In this document: in pieces, positions 46,680 through 55,483 of the stretch
How the letters are laid out: each line of letters opens with the position of its first letter
How positions within the stretch are numbered: the first letter of the stretch is position 1
Origin: Aquamicrobium zhengzhouense
Lineage (GTDB): Bacteria; Pseudomonadota; Alphaproteobacteria; Rhizobiales; Rhizobiaceae
Assembly: GCF_016124105.1 (NCBI RefSeq)
Contig: NZ_JADGMQ010000004.1
Coordinates: 1-64,000, forward strand
Direction: 5' to 3'
Length of the DNA stretch: 64,000 bases
The notes under the pieces: model-generated
Database searches by the model: none
What the model saw: the letters and a program-made list of their open reading frames with translations, nothing else
Told to the model about the DNA's origin: nothing
Translations under genes and position numbers: made by a program

Positions 46680-47078
46680 TCAGGAGCCGGGTGTCCAGGC
46701 GTCGTAATCGCCTGTAACGCGAGGACGCTCGCCGGCATTCAGGAGCGAGCCCTGCGGCCTGTATGCAGCAGGCGTTCCAGTCAGGTTCGGCTGGTGCGGC
46801 TTCTGCCACTCACGCGCCTGGTAGTTTTCGCTTACCGGCGGAGTGTCGACACGGTGATGCATCCAGCCGTGCCAGCCGGGAGGGATCGAAGATGCCTCCG
46901 AGTACCCTTTATAGATGACCCAGCGGCGTGTACGCCCCTCCGAATCCTTGCCGCCCTCGTAGTAGACGTTGCCGAATTCGTCAGTGCCGACGCGGGTGCC
47001 GTGACGCCACGTATGGAAGCGGGTTCCAAGCGTCTGGCCATTCCACCAAGTGAAGAACTGTTTCAAAAAGGTCGTCAT
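46680..47078 (-). CDS. NDUFA12-like complex I accessory subunit
   Basis: A 132-residue homologue of the mitochondrial 17.2-kDa subunit of NADH:ubiquinone oxidoreductase. The diagnostic stretch is VGTDEFGNVYYEGGKD followed by RRWVIYKGYSEASSIPPGWHGWMHH. It is a supernumerary subunit that stabilises complex I and is shared by Alphaproteobacteria and mitochondria. The nuo genes themselves lie at the right end of the window. The ATG at 47078 has GAGGAA upstream; an in-frame ATG five codons earlier is less likely. Confidence 0.93.
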   Translation of the reverse strand: MTTFLKQFFTWWNGQTLGTRFHTWRHGTRVGTDEFGNVYYEGGKDSEGRTRRWVIYKGYSEASSIPPGWHGWMHHRVDTPPVSENYQAREWQKPHQPNLTGTPAAYRPQGSLLNAGERPRVTGDYDAWTPGS

Positions 47079-47224
47079 GGATTCCTCGGGCAAAGTAGCG
47101 CCGTAGCCCCGCTTATGGCCCCCCGCGCGTGCAAATACAAGGGTTGAGAAGCCGCAGCGATCTGTTTGACAACGTCATTCTCAAGCCATGTGAACTGATT
47201 GCCGCACCAGCGGCGACACAAGAT

Positions 47225-47725
47225 CTAGTCGGCCCAGATGATCGGCCGCTCGAAGATCACCGTCTTGATCTCGGACGCGGGAGCGGCGCTCGCGAGGCCC
47301 TCGCCAACCTTCGCGAACCCCTGCCCCAGACAGTAGCGGATTGCAGCTGTATTCGCTTCCTCGATCTCCAACCGCACCTTGTCAGCGTCCGGAAAGCAAC
47401 TCTCCGCCTCCACAAGCAGCATCGTGCCTACGCCCTCGCCTTGGCGCGAGTTTCGGACATGCAGGAGGTCAAGTACAACGGTCTTGTCGTCGTCAGCCGT
47501 ACTCGCGAAAGTGACGCCTGCAAGCTCGGTGCCATCATCGGCGACAAGAAATTCCGACTGAGGCAGATCGAGACGGCGACGTAGCAATTCCGACGAGTGC
47601 CTCGACTCGAGCATACTATCGACGCGATCGGATCCATAGATCGCGTCGTAGGTGTGATGAAAGCTCTCGGCAAGCAGTCGTCGCACCGCATCCAGATCGC
47701 GGTCTGATACGGTGCGTACGAACAT
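47225..47725 (-). CDS. GNAT-family N-acetyltransferase
   Basis: A 166-residue acetyltransferase. The acetyl-CoA loop is in VRNSRQGEGVGTMLLVEAE (about 90-108), after a beta strand with TVVLDLLHV. The start, MFVRTVSDRDLDAVRRLLAESFH, is typical of GNAT enzymes. The acceptor is unknown. It is encoded two bases downstream of the gatB stop and is probably cotranscribed with it. Confidence 0.9.
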   Translation of the reverse strand: MFVRTVSDRDLDAVRRLLAESFHHTYDAIYGSDRVDSMLESRHSSELLRRRLDLPQSEFLVADDGTELAGVTFASTADDDKTVVLDLLHVRNSRQGEGVGTMLLVEAESCFPDADKVRLEIEEANTAAIRYCLGQGFAKVGEGLASAAPASEIKTVIFERPIIWAD

Positions 47726-47727
47726 CG

Positions 47728-49227
47728 TTACTCGATCCCGAGGCGCGACTTGACGAGATCATTCACAGCCTGCGGGTTGGCCTTGCCACCCGTCGCCTTC
47801 ATGACCTGCCCGACGAACCAGCCTGCCATTGTCGGCTTCGCCTTGGCCTGCTCTACCTTGTCGGGATTAGCCGCGATGATCTCATCAACGGCTTTCTCGA
47901 TGGCGCCGGTGTCTGTCACCTGCTTCATGCCGCGGGCTTCGACGATCTCGCGCGGATCACCACCCTCATTCCAGACAATTTCAAACAGGTCCTTGGCGAT
48001 CTTGCCCGAAATAGTGCCTTCCTTGATGAGGTCGATGATCGCACCGAGCTGATCCGGTGAAACCGGAGTCGCTTCAATGTCTTTACCGGACTTGTTCAGC
48101 GCGCCGAGCAGGTCGTTGATGACCCAATTCGCCACAGCCTTGCCATCGCGACCGGCGGCAGCCTTTTCGAAATAATCAGCGATCGCCTTTTCGGAAACGA
48201 GCACAGAGGCATCGTAGGCAGACAGCCCCAACTCCGAAACGAGACGAGCCTTCTTGTCATCCGGCAACTCGGGAAGATCCGCAGCCAGCGCGTCGACATA
48301 GGCCTGGTCAAATTCGAGGGGCAGCAGATCCGGGTCCGGGAAGTAGCGGTAATCGTGCGCCTCTTCCTTCGAACGCATCGAGCGGGTTTCGCCCTTCACA
48401 GCATCAAACAGGCGCGTTTCCTGATCGATGGAGCCACCATCTTCAAGAATCGCAATCTGACGACGCGCTTCGTACTCGATGGACTGGCCCACGAAACGAA
48501 TCGAGTTGACGTTCTTAATCTCGCAACGCGTGCCGAATGGCTCTCCTGGACGGCGCACGGAGACGTTGACGTCGGCGCGCATCGAGCCTTCGTCCATGTT
48601 GCCGTCGCAAGTGCCCAGGTAGCGCACTATGGTGCGGAGCTTCGTCAGAAATGCCTTCGCCTCATCGGCCGAACGCATGTCAGGCTTGGACACGATCTCC
48701 ATCAGCGCCACGCCGGAGCGGTTCAGGTCCACGTAGGACATCGTCGGATGCTGGTCGTGAATCGACTTGCCCGCGTCCTGCTCGAGATGCAGGCGCTCAA
48801 TGCCAACCTCGATGTCCTCGAAATTGCCCTGGCGGTCAGGTCCGACCGAAACGATGATCGTGCCCTCGCCGACAATCGGCTGCTTGAACTGGGAGATCTG
48901 ATAGCCCTGCGGCAGGTCCGGGTAGAAATAGTTCTTCCGATCGAAGACCGATTTCAGGTTGACCTGTGCCTTCAAGCCGAGACCGGTGCGGATTGCCTGC
49001 CGGACGCATTCCTCGTTGATCACGGGAAGCATACCGGGCATTGCCGCGTCCACCAGGCTGACATTCGCATTCGGCTCTGCACCGAATGCGGTCGATGCGC
49101 CGGAGAACAGCTTGGCTTCTGATTTGACCTGGGCATGCACCTCCATGCCGATGATCACTTCCCAATCGCCGGTGGCACCGGGAATAAGGCGCTTGGGGTC
49201 AGGTGTGCGCGTATCGATGAGGGTCAT
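47728..49227 (-). CDS. gatB: Asp-tRNA(Asn)/Glu-tRNA(Gln) amidotransferase subunit B
   Basis: A 499-residue subunit of GatCAB, which turns Glu-tRNA(Gln) into Gln-tRNA(Gln). The N-terminal [22 protein letters not shown], then [22 protein letters not shown] and [12 protein letters not shown] are the family's kinase-like cradle. The C-terminal YqeY-like helical domain ends [15 protein letters not shown]. gatA and gatC are not adjacent. It is followed by a GNAT gene and preceded by a 220-base gap containing nothing recognised. Confidence 0.96.
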   Translation of the reverse strand: MTLIDTRTPDPKRLIPGATGDWEVIIGMEVHAQVKSEAKLFSGASTAFGAEPNANVSLVDAAMPGMLPVINEECVRQAIRTGLGLKAQVNLKSVFDRKNYFYPDLPQGYQISQFKQPIVGEGTIIVSVGPDRQGNFEDIEVGIERLHLEQDAGKSIHDQHPTMSYVDLNRSGVALMEIVSKPDMRSADEAKAFLTKLRTIVRYLGTCDGNMDEGSMRADVNVSVRRPGEPFGTRCEIKNVNSIRFVGQSIEYEARRQIAILEDGGSIDQETRLFDAVKGETRSMRSKEEAHDYRYFPDPDLLPLEFDQAYVDALAADLPELPDDKKARLVSELGLSAYDASVLVSEKAIADYFEKAAAGRDGKAVANWVINDLLGALNKSGKDIEATPVSPDQLGAIIDLIKEGTISGKIAKDLFEIVWNEGGDPREIVEARGMKQVTDTGAIEKAVDEIIAANPDKVEQAKAKPTMAGWFVGQVMKATGGKANPQAVNDLVKSRLGIE

Positions 49228-49447
49228 GGAAGTCCGTTCGTCGCTGCAGGGTCCAGAGGCGCGAGCGCGCCATAAATATAGGGTTTCGCTAGATCAAAGC
49301 GCGCTCGCATGCAAGCGCTTCAGACTTTTTGGACCGTGCTTGCAAGGTCGCAGGGCCATTCGGCCACTGGTTTCACCAGATGACGCAGCAGTCGAGCGGG
49401 ATGCGCGAGCCGGCTTGCGAGGTTCCGACTCGCCGGATGCGAGATCG

Positions 49448-49879
49448 TTATGCCGTCGCTATGTATTCGCGAATCTGCTCGGCTTCCCGCTCCACATCCT
49501 CGATGCGCCGCTTCACAACGTCACCAATTGACACAATCCCGTCCAGGCGCCCTTCCTTCTCGACAGGGAGGTGGCGGAAACGGCCACGTGTCATTAGCTC
49601 CATGACCTCATTGATGGTGTTGCCTTCGCGGCAGGTGCTGACCTTGGAGGTCATCGCGTCCTGAACCCGCATTTCAAGTGCACCGGCCCCATGTTCACCT
49701 AGAACGCGAACGATGTCGCGCTCGGAGAGAATTCCCAGGATCGTCTTGTCTGCCCGAACGACCACGGCCGCACCGATGCGACGCAAGCCAAGCAGGCGCG
49801 CAGCCTCATGCAGGGAGGCTTCGGGCTCTATTGTAATGACTTCACGGCCCTTCGCATCGAGGATCGATTTCACGGTCAT
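49448..49879 (-). CDS. stand-alone CBS-domain-pair protein
   Basis: A 143-residue protein made of two CBS domains (about 8-65 and 75-130), forming one Bateman module. The phrases VVRADKTILGILSERDIVRVL and RFRHLPVEKEGRLDGIVSIGDVVK are standard. Such proteins bind adenine nucleotides and are thought to act as energy sensors; no partner is indicated here. GGAGGAGAAACAG precedes the ATG at 49879. It lies downstream of the rhomboid gene. Confidence 0.92.
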   Translation of the reverse strand: MTVKSILDAKGREVITIEPEASLHEAARLLGLRRIGAAVVVRADKTILGILSERDIVRVLGEHGAGALEMRVQDAMTSKVSTCREGNTINEVMELMTRGRFRHLPVEKEGRLDGIVSIGDVVKRRIEDVEREAEQIREYIATA

Positions 49880-49968
49880 CTGTTTCTCCTCCGCTGGCAA
49901 AGCCCTCTTCCCGCCCCGGTGTGGAGACCATGGTGCGCCGAGACGCGTGGGAATTCAAGCAGCTGAGC

Positions 49969-50712
49969 CTAGCGGAAGCGGCTGGGCCGGCGATCGAACA
50001 ACCGGATGGCCAGGAAGCCCGCCAGAAAGCCACCGATATGCGCTTCCCAAGCAACGCTGCCACCATCCGAAGGCGCACCAAATCCGAAAGCCATCAGGAA
50101 ATTGACGGCAAGCCATACACCCAGGAAGGTCAGCGCGGAACGCGAACGGAAGACATCCGGGACCGACCTTATGGCACCGCTGAAGGCGGGCCGCCTGAGG
50201 CGCCGGTCGACCTGAAACAGATAGCGCGCTGCCGCTCCCATCATGCCCGAAATCGCTCCCGAAGCACCGACCAGCGGAGTGACGTCCTCAGCGTGAAGTA
50301 CGTAATGCAGACCCACCGCAGCAACGGACGTGGCAACCCAGAACAGGATAAAGCGGACTGTGCCAATTCGGTTCGCCAACGGAGAACCAAAGGCCGCCAG
50401 CCAGATCATGTTGACGATAAGGTGCGGGGCATTGCCGTGGAGCAGCGAATAGGTCACCGGAGCCATAAAGGCATAGACGTCAAGTTCGTAGCCGCCCGAG
50501 TAGCGCAACGGGATGAAAGCGAAATGGAGCACGACCCAAAAATCGCCAGCACTGGTAAGGAAATAGGTGCGTCCTAGATGGATCAGCGCACATAGGGCAA
50601 TCAGCGCGACGATGATGCCGGGAAGGTTCAGCATCGGCTCGCGTCGCTGCGGCCGTGCCTCTTCCATCGGTTGCTCTGCCGCCGGGGCGGGAAATTGTTG
50701 CTCAGCGGTCAT
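49969..50712 (-). CDS. rhomboid-family intramembrane serine protease
   Basis: A 247-residue membrane protein with six predicted helices. The catalytic serine is in VGASGAISGMMGAAARY, and the catalytic His in AWEAHIGGFLAGFLAIRLF; NMIWLAAFG supplies the conserved Asn. A proline/acidic cytoplasmic head (1-30) precedes the first helix. Rhomboids cut within membrane helices; natural substrates in Rhizobiales are unknown. It reads toward the CBS gene. Confidence 0.93.
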   Translation of the reverse strand: MTAEQQFPAPAAEQPMEEARPQRREPMLNLPGIIVALIALCALIHLGRTYFLTSAGDFWVVLHFAFIPLRYSGGYELDVYAFMAPVTYSLLHGNAPHLIVNMIWLAAFGSPLANRIGTVRFILFWVATSVAAVGLHYVLHAEDVTPLVGASGAISGMMGAAARYLFQVDRRLRRPAFSGAIRSVPDVFRSRSALTFLGVWLAVNFLMAFGFGAPSDGGSVAWEAHIGGFLAGFLAIRLFDRRPSRFR

Positions 50713-50844
50713 GCGATTTGTTTCAGCTCTCGGGAGGGGGATGTTTCAGCGCATATATGACGGATGAAGGACCATGTAAGAGCCTGGACCAGATTTCCCG
50801 GCGTCGCCCGTCCAGCACAGCACCGACCCTGCCAGACCTGCACC

Positions 50845-50878
50845 AAAATTAAAAGCCGTCCGGTTATCCCCGAACGGC
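50845..50878 (-). terminator. minus-strand hairpin with T-rich tail upstream of the rhomboid gene
   Basis: On the minus strand, GCCGTTCGG and CCGGACGGC pair at eight of nine positions around GGATAA, then TTTTAATTTT follows. It points left, but the only feature upstream of it on that strand is the possible small ORF, so it suggests a short transcript from this gap. Confidence 0.5.
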
Positions 50879-50910
50879 CTGTAGTGCCAGACGGCCTTCA
50901 TCCAGAGTGT

Positions 50911-50991
50911 TCAATTCGAGTCCCCACCCAACCCGCCCCTCAGGTCATCGAGAGGTTCCCATACCTCGTGTTCGTCGGCAACGTAAACCAT
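50911..50991 (-). CDS. possible 26-residue acidic peptide gene
   Basis: The ATG at 50991-50989 has an in-frame TAA two codons before it and a weak TAGGG ribosome-like site. The peptide begins MVYVADEHEVWEPLDDL and ends in a Gly-rich tail GGLGGDSN. A terminator-like hairpin lies 33 bases downstream. Acidic, with no membrane segment; no family recognised. The evidence is thin: length is short and it may be a chance frame. Confidence 0.25.
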   Translation of the reverse strand: MVYVADEHEVWEPLDDLRGGLGGDSN

Positions 50992-51000
50992 TCGTTAACC
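50984..51000. promoter_or_regulatory. candidate CtrA binding site
   Basis: TAAACCATTCGTTAACC matches the CtrA pattern TTAA, seven bases, TTAA with one mismatch, and has the extended ACCAT and TTAACC flanks. It lies 140 bases upstream of the PAS_5 gene and overlaps the start of the possible minus ORF. Confidence 0.45.
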
Positions 51001-51139
51001 CTACCGGACCCGAAGCGCGTGAACAACGGTTAACGGGACTGGCATGGCTCCTGCTTGTAGGGGCATGACTCTCATGGGAATCAAAAAGTTTCTGTTCGCC
51101 CGTGGGACAAGTGCAAGAGGAACAGGGCGGTAGGAGTCC

Positions 51140-51781
51140 ATGAAGCACGAAGGAACGATCGCGTTGTTCCATTATTGGAACAGGTTGCGAGGCGAACGGC
51201 CCGCGCCTCGACGCACGGAGATCGAACCGGCGGACATCAAGTCCTTGCTGGCGGATACATTTATCCTTGAAAATGATTCCCGGGGCGAGGCCGTTTTCCG
51301 GCTGGCCGGCACGCGTTTATGCGCGACATACGGGCGAGAAATGAAGGGATATTCCTTCATATCCCTGTGGGGGCACCGCGATCAGCGTGTCATTGCGCGC
51401 TTCACCTACGCAGCGTTCCATAACAAATCGGTGGTTACCGTCGCCCTGGAAGGCGCAAGCCTGTCGGGGCGCATTAACAAGTTTGAAATGATCCTGCTGC
51501 CTCTGGAAGGCGGCATGGGCAGCCCACGCATATTAGGTGCGATCACGCCGCTGGCACGCCCTTATTGGTTGGGTGCAGACCCGATCATTGAAAGCCGAAT
51601 CGATACGCTGCGTGTGATTGACGCTGATCGTGAGCCCGAATTGCTGGCGGCACGCACCTCGGTATCAGTTCCGCCAATCGATCCCGCCGAAGCGCAGATG
51701 CTTCCGATCCAGCCCGAACCGTCAAAACCAGGGCGCAGAGTTCGCCACCTCGTGGTTATCGACGGGGGGCGCGAGGGATAG
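51140..51781 (+). CDS. PAS_5 domain protein
   Basis: A 213-residue cytosolic protein. The single PAS-like domain (about 5-150) has IALFHYWNRLRGERPAPRRTEIEPADIKSLLADTFILE and FRLAGTRLCATYGREMKGYSFISLW, the PF07310 signature of Alphaproteobacteria. No kinase or GGDEF part is attached, and the C-terminus is basic and disordered. Its function is not known; it is usually followed by a PilZ protein, as here. GGAG precedes the ATG by four bases, and a candidate CtrA site lies upstream. Confidence 0.9.
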   Translation: MKHEGTIALFHYWNRLRGERPAPRRTEIEPADIKSLLADTFILENDSRGEAVFRLAGTRLCATYGREMKGYSFISLWGHRDQRVIARFTYAAFHNKSVVTVALEGASLSGRINKFEMILLPLEGGMGSPRILGAITPLARPYWLGADPIIESRIDTLRVIDADREPELLAARTSVSVPPIDPAEAQMLPIQPEPSKPGRRVRHLVVIDGGREG

Positions 51782-51906
51782 CTTCTCAAATCATCCGCCG
51801 AGTATTACCCCTTTTTAACTTGCCTGCCTCTAATGTGCCGACGATCTTCTTGTGCTTTTACAAGAGATGAAGGAATTGGCATGACTGTTCCAATGCGGCG
51901 GTGCAG

Positions 51907-52494
51907 ATGAATATCGCCTCCGGCAGACCCGAACGACGCAGATTCCAGCGCGTACGCGTGAAGGTGTACGGCCGCTATATGCTCGAAGATCGCTCGGAAT
52001 ATCCCTGCCAGGTTCTGGACATGTCACCCGGCGATGTTGCCCTGCGCGCGGACAGACGCGGCGCACTTGGGGAGCGTGTCATCACATACCTTGATCACTT
52101 AGGCAGAATCGAGGGCGTCGTTACCCGCATGCTTGATGGCGGCTTCGCCATGACCATCATCGCATCCGAGCGCAAACGCGACAAACTCGCAGCCCAGCTT
52201 ACCTGGCTTGCCAATCGCCATGAACTGGATCTGCCGGAAGATCGCCGTCACGAGCGCATCTCTCCGCGAAACCCGATCACCCTGCTGGAGCTTCCCGACG
52301 GGACCCAGCACCCGTGCCGCATTATCGACCTATCGCTGTCAGGCGCTGCAATCGAGGTGAACGCACGGCCAGCTATCGGCCTCCAGGTCATGCTTGGCAA
52401 TATGCGGGGCCGCGTGGTCCGGCACTTCGCTGAAGGAATAGCAGTCGAATTCGCCATCGTGCAGCGAGAAGAGGCGCTGACCGCCGAGTTCTAG
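51907..52494 (+). CDS. tandem PilZ-domain protein
   Basis: A 195-residue protein with two PilZ domains. The second (about 112-190) is canonical for cyclic di-GMP: RRHERI (RxxxR) and DLSLSGAAI (DxSxxG). The first (about 9-95) has RRFQRVRV but its second motif is DMSPGDVAL, with Asp where Gly is expected, so it may not bind. A GTG two codons earlier is the alternative start. It follows the PAS_5 gene by 125 bases. It may be a c-di-GMP effector for motility or envelope functions. Confidence 0.92.
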   Translation: MNIASGRPERRRFQRVRVKVYGRYMLEDRSEYPCQVLDMSPGDVALRADRRGALGERVITYLDHLGRIEGVVTRMLDGGFAMTIIASERKRDKLAAQLTWLANRHELDLPEDRRHERISPRNPITLLELPDGTQHPCRIIDLSLSGAAIEVNARPAIGLQVMLGNMRGRVVRHFAEGIAVEFAIVQREEALTAEF

Positions 52495-52522
52495 TACTTC
52501 TCAATTTGCTGACGATCATTTC

Positions 52523-52555
52523 AAGGGCCCGTCCATCGCGGGCCCTTTTAATTTT
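52523..52555 (+). terminator. terminator after the PilZ gene
   Basis: AAGGGCCCG (52523-52531) pairs with CGGGCCCTT (52539-52547) around TCCATCG, followed by TTAATTTT. Confidence 0.9.
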
Positions 52556-52753
52556 GTATTTACCCTAAAGAAGCGGACCAACTGAAATGATCCGCCCTTT
52601 ACGCTATGTAAAAACATCCTTCGCGTTCAGCTTTGTAATCGTTAATGTTTATTGCCATGCCAAATGCTCAATTTGATCTAATTTGTACTACACGCTTTTG
52701 CGTGGAATAAATCTGCGTCTGCCATTGTTCTCTCGTCACAGGGGAGACGCCAA

Positions 52754-53362
52754 ATGGCGACAACAACAAAAACGCTGATCGCAGCCATGGTCATTGCCAT
52801 CGCAAGCGCCACTGCTGCCGCATCAGCACAGCCCTTCATGCCGACCGGGAACTTGTCCACGCAGCCCGTCGGACACTACGAATTTTGCAAGCGCGAGGCA
52901 CAAGAGTGCCAGCGGATTAGGGAAGCCGCACCTGTTAAGCTCAGCCGCGAGCTATGGGCGACGATCATCGAAGTCAACAACCTCGTGAATACGATGATCA
53001 CCCCTCGCACCGACTATGAGATGTGGGGCATCGAGGAACATTGGTCCTATCCGGTTCACGGGCTTGGGGACTGTGAGGACTATGTTCTTGAAAAGCGTCG
53101 TCGTTTAATCGCGGCGGGTATCCCGGAATCAAATTTGCCGATCACGGTCGTTCGTCAGCCAAATGGGGACGGCCACGCAGTTCTGACCGTGCGAACCAAT
53201 ATGGGCGACTTCATCCTCGACAATCTCGAGGCGCGCGTATTGGCCTGGCAGGAAACCGACTATCGCTATCTTAAGCGCCAATCACCCAAACATGCGGGCA
53301 TGTGGGTGGCAATTGACGACGGCCGCAACGTTCTCGTCGGCAGTGTGAGTGGACGCCGCTGA
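52754..53362 (+). CDS. transglutaminase-like cysteine peptidase (BTLCP)
   Basis: A 202-residue exported protein. The signal peptide covers about 1-26 (ending ASA). The catalytic triad of the bacterial transglutaminase-like fold is visible: Cys107 in GLGDCEDYVLEKRR, His141 in GDGHAVLTV and Asp156 in FILDNLEARV. The family is widespread in Alphaproteobacteria and related to LapG, which trims a surface adhesin under c-di-GMP control; no LapD-like gene is seen here. The ribosome site GGGGAG is strong. A small hairpin CACGC-TTTT-GCGTG lies in the leader at 52691-52704. Confidence 0.92.
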   Translation: MATTTKTLIAAMVIAIASATAAASAQPFMPTGNLSTQPVGHYEFCKREAQECQRIREAAPVKLSRELWATIIEVNNLVNTMITPRTDYEMWGIEEHWSYPVHGLGDCEDYVLEKRRRLIAAGIPESNLPITVVRQPNGDGHAVLTVRTNMGDFILDNLEARVLAWQETDYRYLKRQSPKHAGMWVAIDDGRNVLVGSVSGRR

Positions 53363-53390
53363 TCGCCTATCTCTAACACGAGGGCATGTG

Positions 53391-53503
53391 TCAGTTCGAC
53401 GAGACCATGCCTGAGAATACGGAACGCCCGGTCGAGTCCCCACCCTCCCCGTCCCCAAGACCGGGTCAGGAGCCGGCCCTTACCAGAGGGTCGGCTCTTT
53501 CCG
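53391..53503 (+). ncRNA. candidate three-hairpin small RNA with C-rich anti-SD-like loop
   Basis: Three stems in series follow the BTLCP stop. GGCATG/CATGCC spans 53393-53411. CCCGGTC/GACCGGG spans 53427-53465 and encloses a 25-base loop very rich in C, including CCACCCTCCCC. The last, GAGCCGGCCCT/AGGGTCGGCTC (53470-53497), is a strong terminator with a short T tail. This layout resembles the rhizobial sRNAs that carry anti-Shine-Dalgarno loops (the alpha-r14 type). It could also be just the 3' end of the BTLCP message. Confidence 0.35.
53470..53500 (+). terminator. terminator downstream of BTLCP gene
   Basis: An 11-base stem with one G-T pair and a short loop, then CTCTTT. It closes the BTLCP transcript and may also serve the convergent side weakly. 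Confidence 0.85.
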
Positions 53504-53513
53504 TGAGAGGAAC

Positions 53514-54197
53514 TCAGAAGCTGACGATCTTGCCTTGAGACAGCGTCACGCGCCGGTCCATGCGGGCGGCAAGCTCGTGATTGTGGGTAGCGATCAGCGC
53601 GGAAAGCCCCGACTGGCGGACAAGCGCCTCCAGCGCATCAAACACATAGGACGCTGTCGTCGGATCGAGGTTGCCCGTAGGCTCGTCGGCAAGAAGCAGA
53701 AGTGGCGCATTCGCGACTGCACGAGCGATCGCGACACGCTGCTGTTCGCCACCCGACAGCTCCGCCGGACGATGATCAGCCCTATGACCGATCTTCATAT
53801 AGTCCAACAGCTGGAGCGCGCGCTCCTTCGCCTGCTTTGGCGAGAGGCCTGCCACCATTTGCGGCATCATCACGTTTTCGAGCGCCGAGAATTCCGGCAA
53901 GAGATGATGAAACTGGTAAACGAAACCAATATCGTTGCGGCGGATGGCTGTTCGATCATCGTCCGACAGGGGGCCGCAAGGGACACCGGAGAGGATGACA
54001 TCGCCGCCATCGGCACGCTCCAGCAGGCCAGCTGTGTGTAGCAGAGTCGATTTTCCCGCGCCCGAAGGCGCGACCAGCGCGACCATCTCGCCGTGCTTCA
54101 GCGAAAAGTCTGCCTTGTCGAGGATGACCAGCTTGCGGTCACCCTCGTTGTAGCGACGATCTACTGCCTTGAGTTCCAGCAAAAGCTTGGATGCCAT
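53514..54197 (-). CDS. lolD: lipoprotein-releasing ABC transporter ATPase LolD
   Basis: A 227-residue ATPase. Walker A reads APSGAGKST, with Ala in place of the first Gly; this form is common in alphaproteobacterial LolD. The signature is [15 protein letters not shown] and Walker [15 protein letters not shown]. It powers extraction of lipoproteins from the inner membrane for transfer to LolA. Its start overlaps the lolC stop as TAATG. Confidence 0.95.
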   Translation of the reverse strand: MASKLLLELKAVDRRYNEGDRKLVILDKADFSLKHGEMVALVAPSGAGKSTLLHTAGLLERADGGDVILSGVPCGPLSDDDRTAIRRNDIGFVYQFHHLLPEFSALENVMMPQMVAGLSPKQAKERALQLLDYMKIGHRADHRPAELSGGEQQRVAIARAVANAPLLLLADEPTGNLDPTTASYVFDALEALVRQSGLSALIATHNHELAARMDRRVTLSQGKIVSF

Positions 54198-55483
54198 TAT
54201 TCGTACCGCAGCGCTTCAACAGGATCGAGTTTGGCAGCACGCCAAGCGGGAAAGAGCGTCGCAAGGAACGATAGTATCATCGCCATGAGTACCACGGACA
54301 CCGTTTCACTGACATCCATCTTCGCCGGCAATGTCGACAGGAAGTAGAGCTCCGGATTGAACAATGTGGTGCCCGAGAGCCAGGAGAAGAACTGCCTGAT
54401 CGACTCAACATTGAGACAGACCACGATTCCCAGCACCACGCCTGCCAGCGTTCCCAGAACGCCGATGGCGGCACCGGTCATCATGAATATCCGCATGACC
54501 GAACTGCTGGTTGCACCCATCGTTCGTAAAATGGCGATGTCCCTGCCCTTGTCCTTCACGAGCATGATGAGGCCAGAAATGATGTTCAAAGCCGCCACAA
54601 GCACGATCAGGGTCAGGATCATGAACATGACATTCCGCTCAACCTGTAGAGCAGAGAAGAATGTCTGATTTCGTTGACGCCAATCGGTAATCAGAATCTG
54701 CCGCTGCGCTGCGACTTCGATCGGCGTGCGTAACTCATCAACTGCATCGGGGTTATCGACGAACACCTCGATGCTCTGAACGACGCCCTCGCTGTTGAAG
54801 AACATCTGCGCTTCCGCGAGCGGGAGATAGATGATCGACGCATCGTACTCGGACATCCCGACTTCGAATATTGCGACGATCGGGTAGGTCTTCTGGCGCG
54901 GGGTCGTGCCGAACGGCGTGACGTCTCCCTCGGGAGCAACCAGTTGCAGGCCATCCCCTAACGCAAGGCCAAGATTGTCGGCCATGCGCTTGCCGATCGC
55001 GATACCTTCGCTTGCGGCAAAGCCCGCGAGCGAGCCCTGCCTCACATTGCTGGAGACCAGCTCCAGCTTCATCATGTCCTCGTCGGAGACACCACGAACC
55101 AACGCGCCGCTACCTGGCCCCATCCGTCCAGTTGCGAGGACCTGCCCCTCAACCAGCGGAATCGCATAACGCACCCCGGGCACGCCCTCGATGCGTCCGG
55201 CCACCGGAACGTAGTCATCAAATGCCCGATCCAAAGGTTGAACGATCACATGTCCGTTGACACCCAGGATGCGGGTAAGCAGCTCGGCGCGGAAACCGTT
55301 CATCACCGCCATCACGATGATGAGCGTCGCGACGCCGAGCATGATGCCGAGAAACGAGATCAGCGAAATCGCAGATATGACCGTATCCTTGCGGCGCGAG
55401 CGCAGGTAGCGCCACGCCACCATACGTTCAAACGCTGAGAACGGCCCTGCCCCCGCAGGCCTCTTCACGGCAGCTTCACTCAT
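54197..55483 (-). CDS. lolC: lipoprotein-releasing ABC transporter permease (LolC/LolE)
   Basis: A 428-residue membrane protein with an N-terminal helix (about 35-60), a large periplasmic domain (about 65-285) and three C-terminal helices, the FtsX/MacB layout. [49 protein letters not shown] is split here into its parts: the WRYLRSRR head and the helix that follows. [18 protein letters not shown] is the second helix. Only one LolC/E gene is present, so the complex is likely a homodimer (LolF-like). It overlaps the proS stop by ATGA. Confidence 0.94.
   Translation of the reverse strand: MSEAAVKRPAGAGPFSAFERMVAWRYLRSRRKDTVISAISLISFLGIMLGVATLIIVMAVMNGFRAELLTRILGVNGHVIVQPLDRAFDDYVPVAGRIEGVPGVRYAIPLVEGQVLATGRMGPGSGALVRGVSDEDMMKLELVSSNVRQGSLAGFAASEGIAIGKRMADNLGLALGDGLQLVAPEGDVTPFGTTPRQKTYPIVAIFEVGMSEYDASIIYLPLAEAQMFFNSEGVVQSIEVFVDNPDAVDELRTPIEVAAQRQILITDWRQRNQTFFSALQVERNVMFMILTLIVLVAALNIISGLIMLVKDKGRDIAILRTMGATSSSVMRIFMMTGAAIGVLGTLAGVVLGIVVCLNVESIRQFFSWLSGTTLFNPELYFLSTLPAKMDVSETVSVVLMAMILSFLATLFPAWRAAKLDPVEALRYE

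Larger units (their letters stand above)
50713..51139. other. gap between rhomboid and PAS_5 genes
   Basis: About 430 bases. It contains a minus-strand hairpin terminator (50845-50878), a possible 26-residue minus ORF (50911-50991) and a CtrA-like site (50984-51000). The rhomboid promoter must lie left of the hairpin. Confidence 0.5.
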
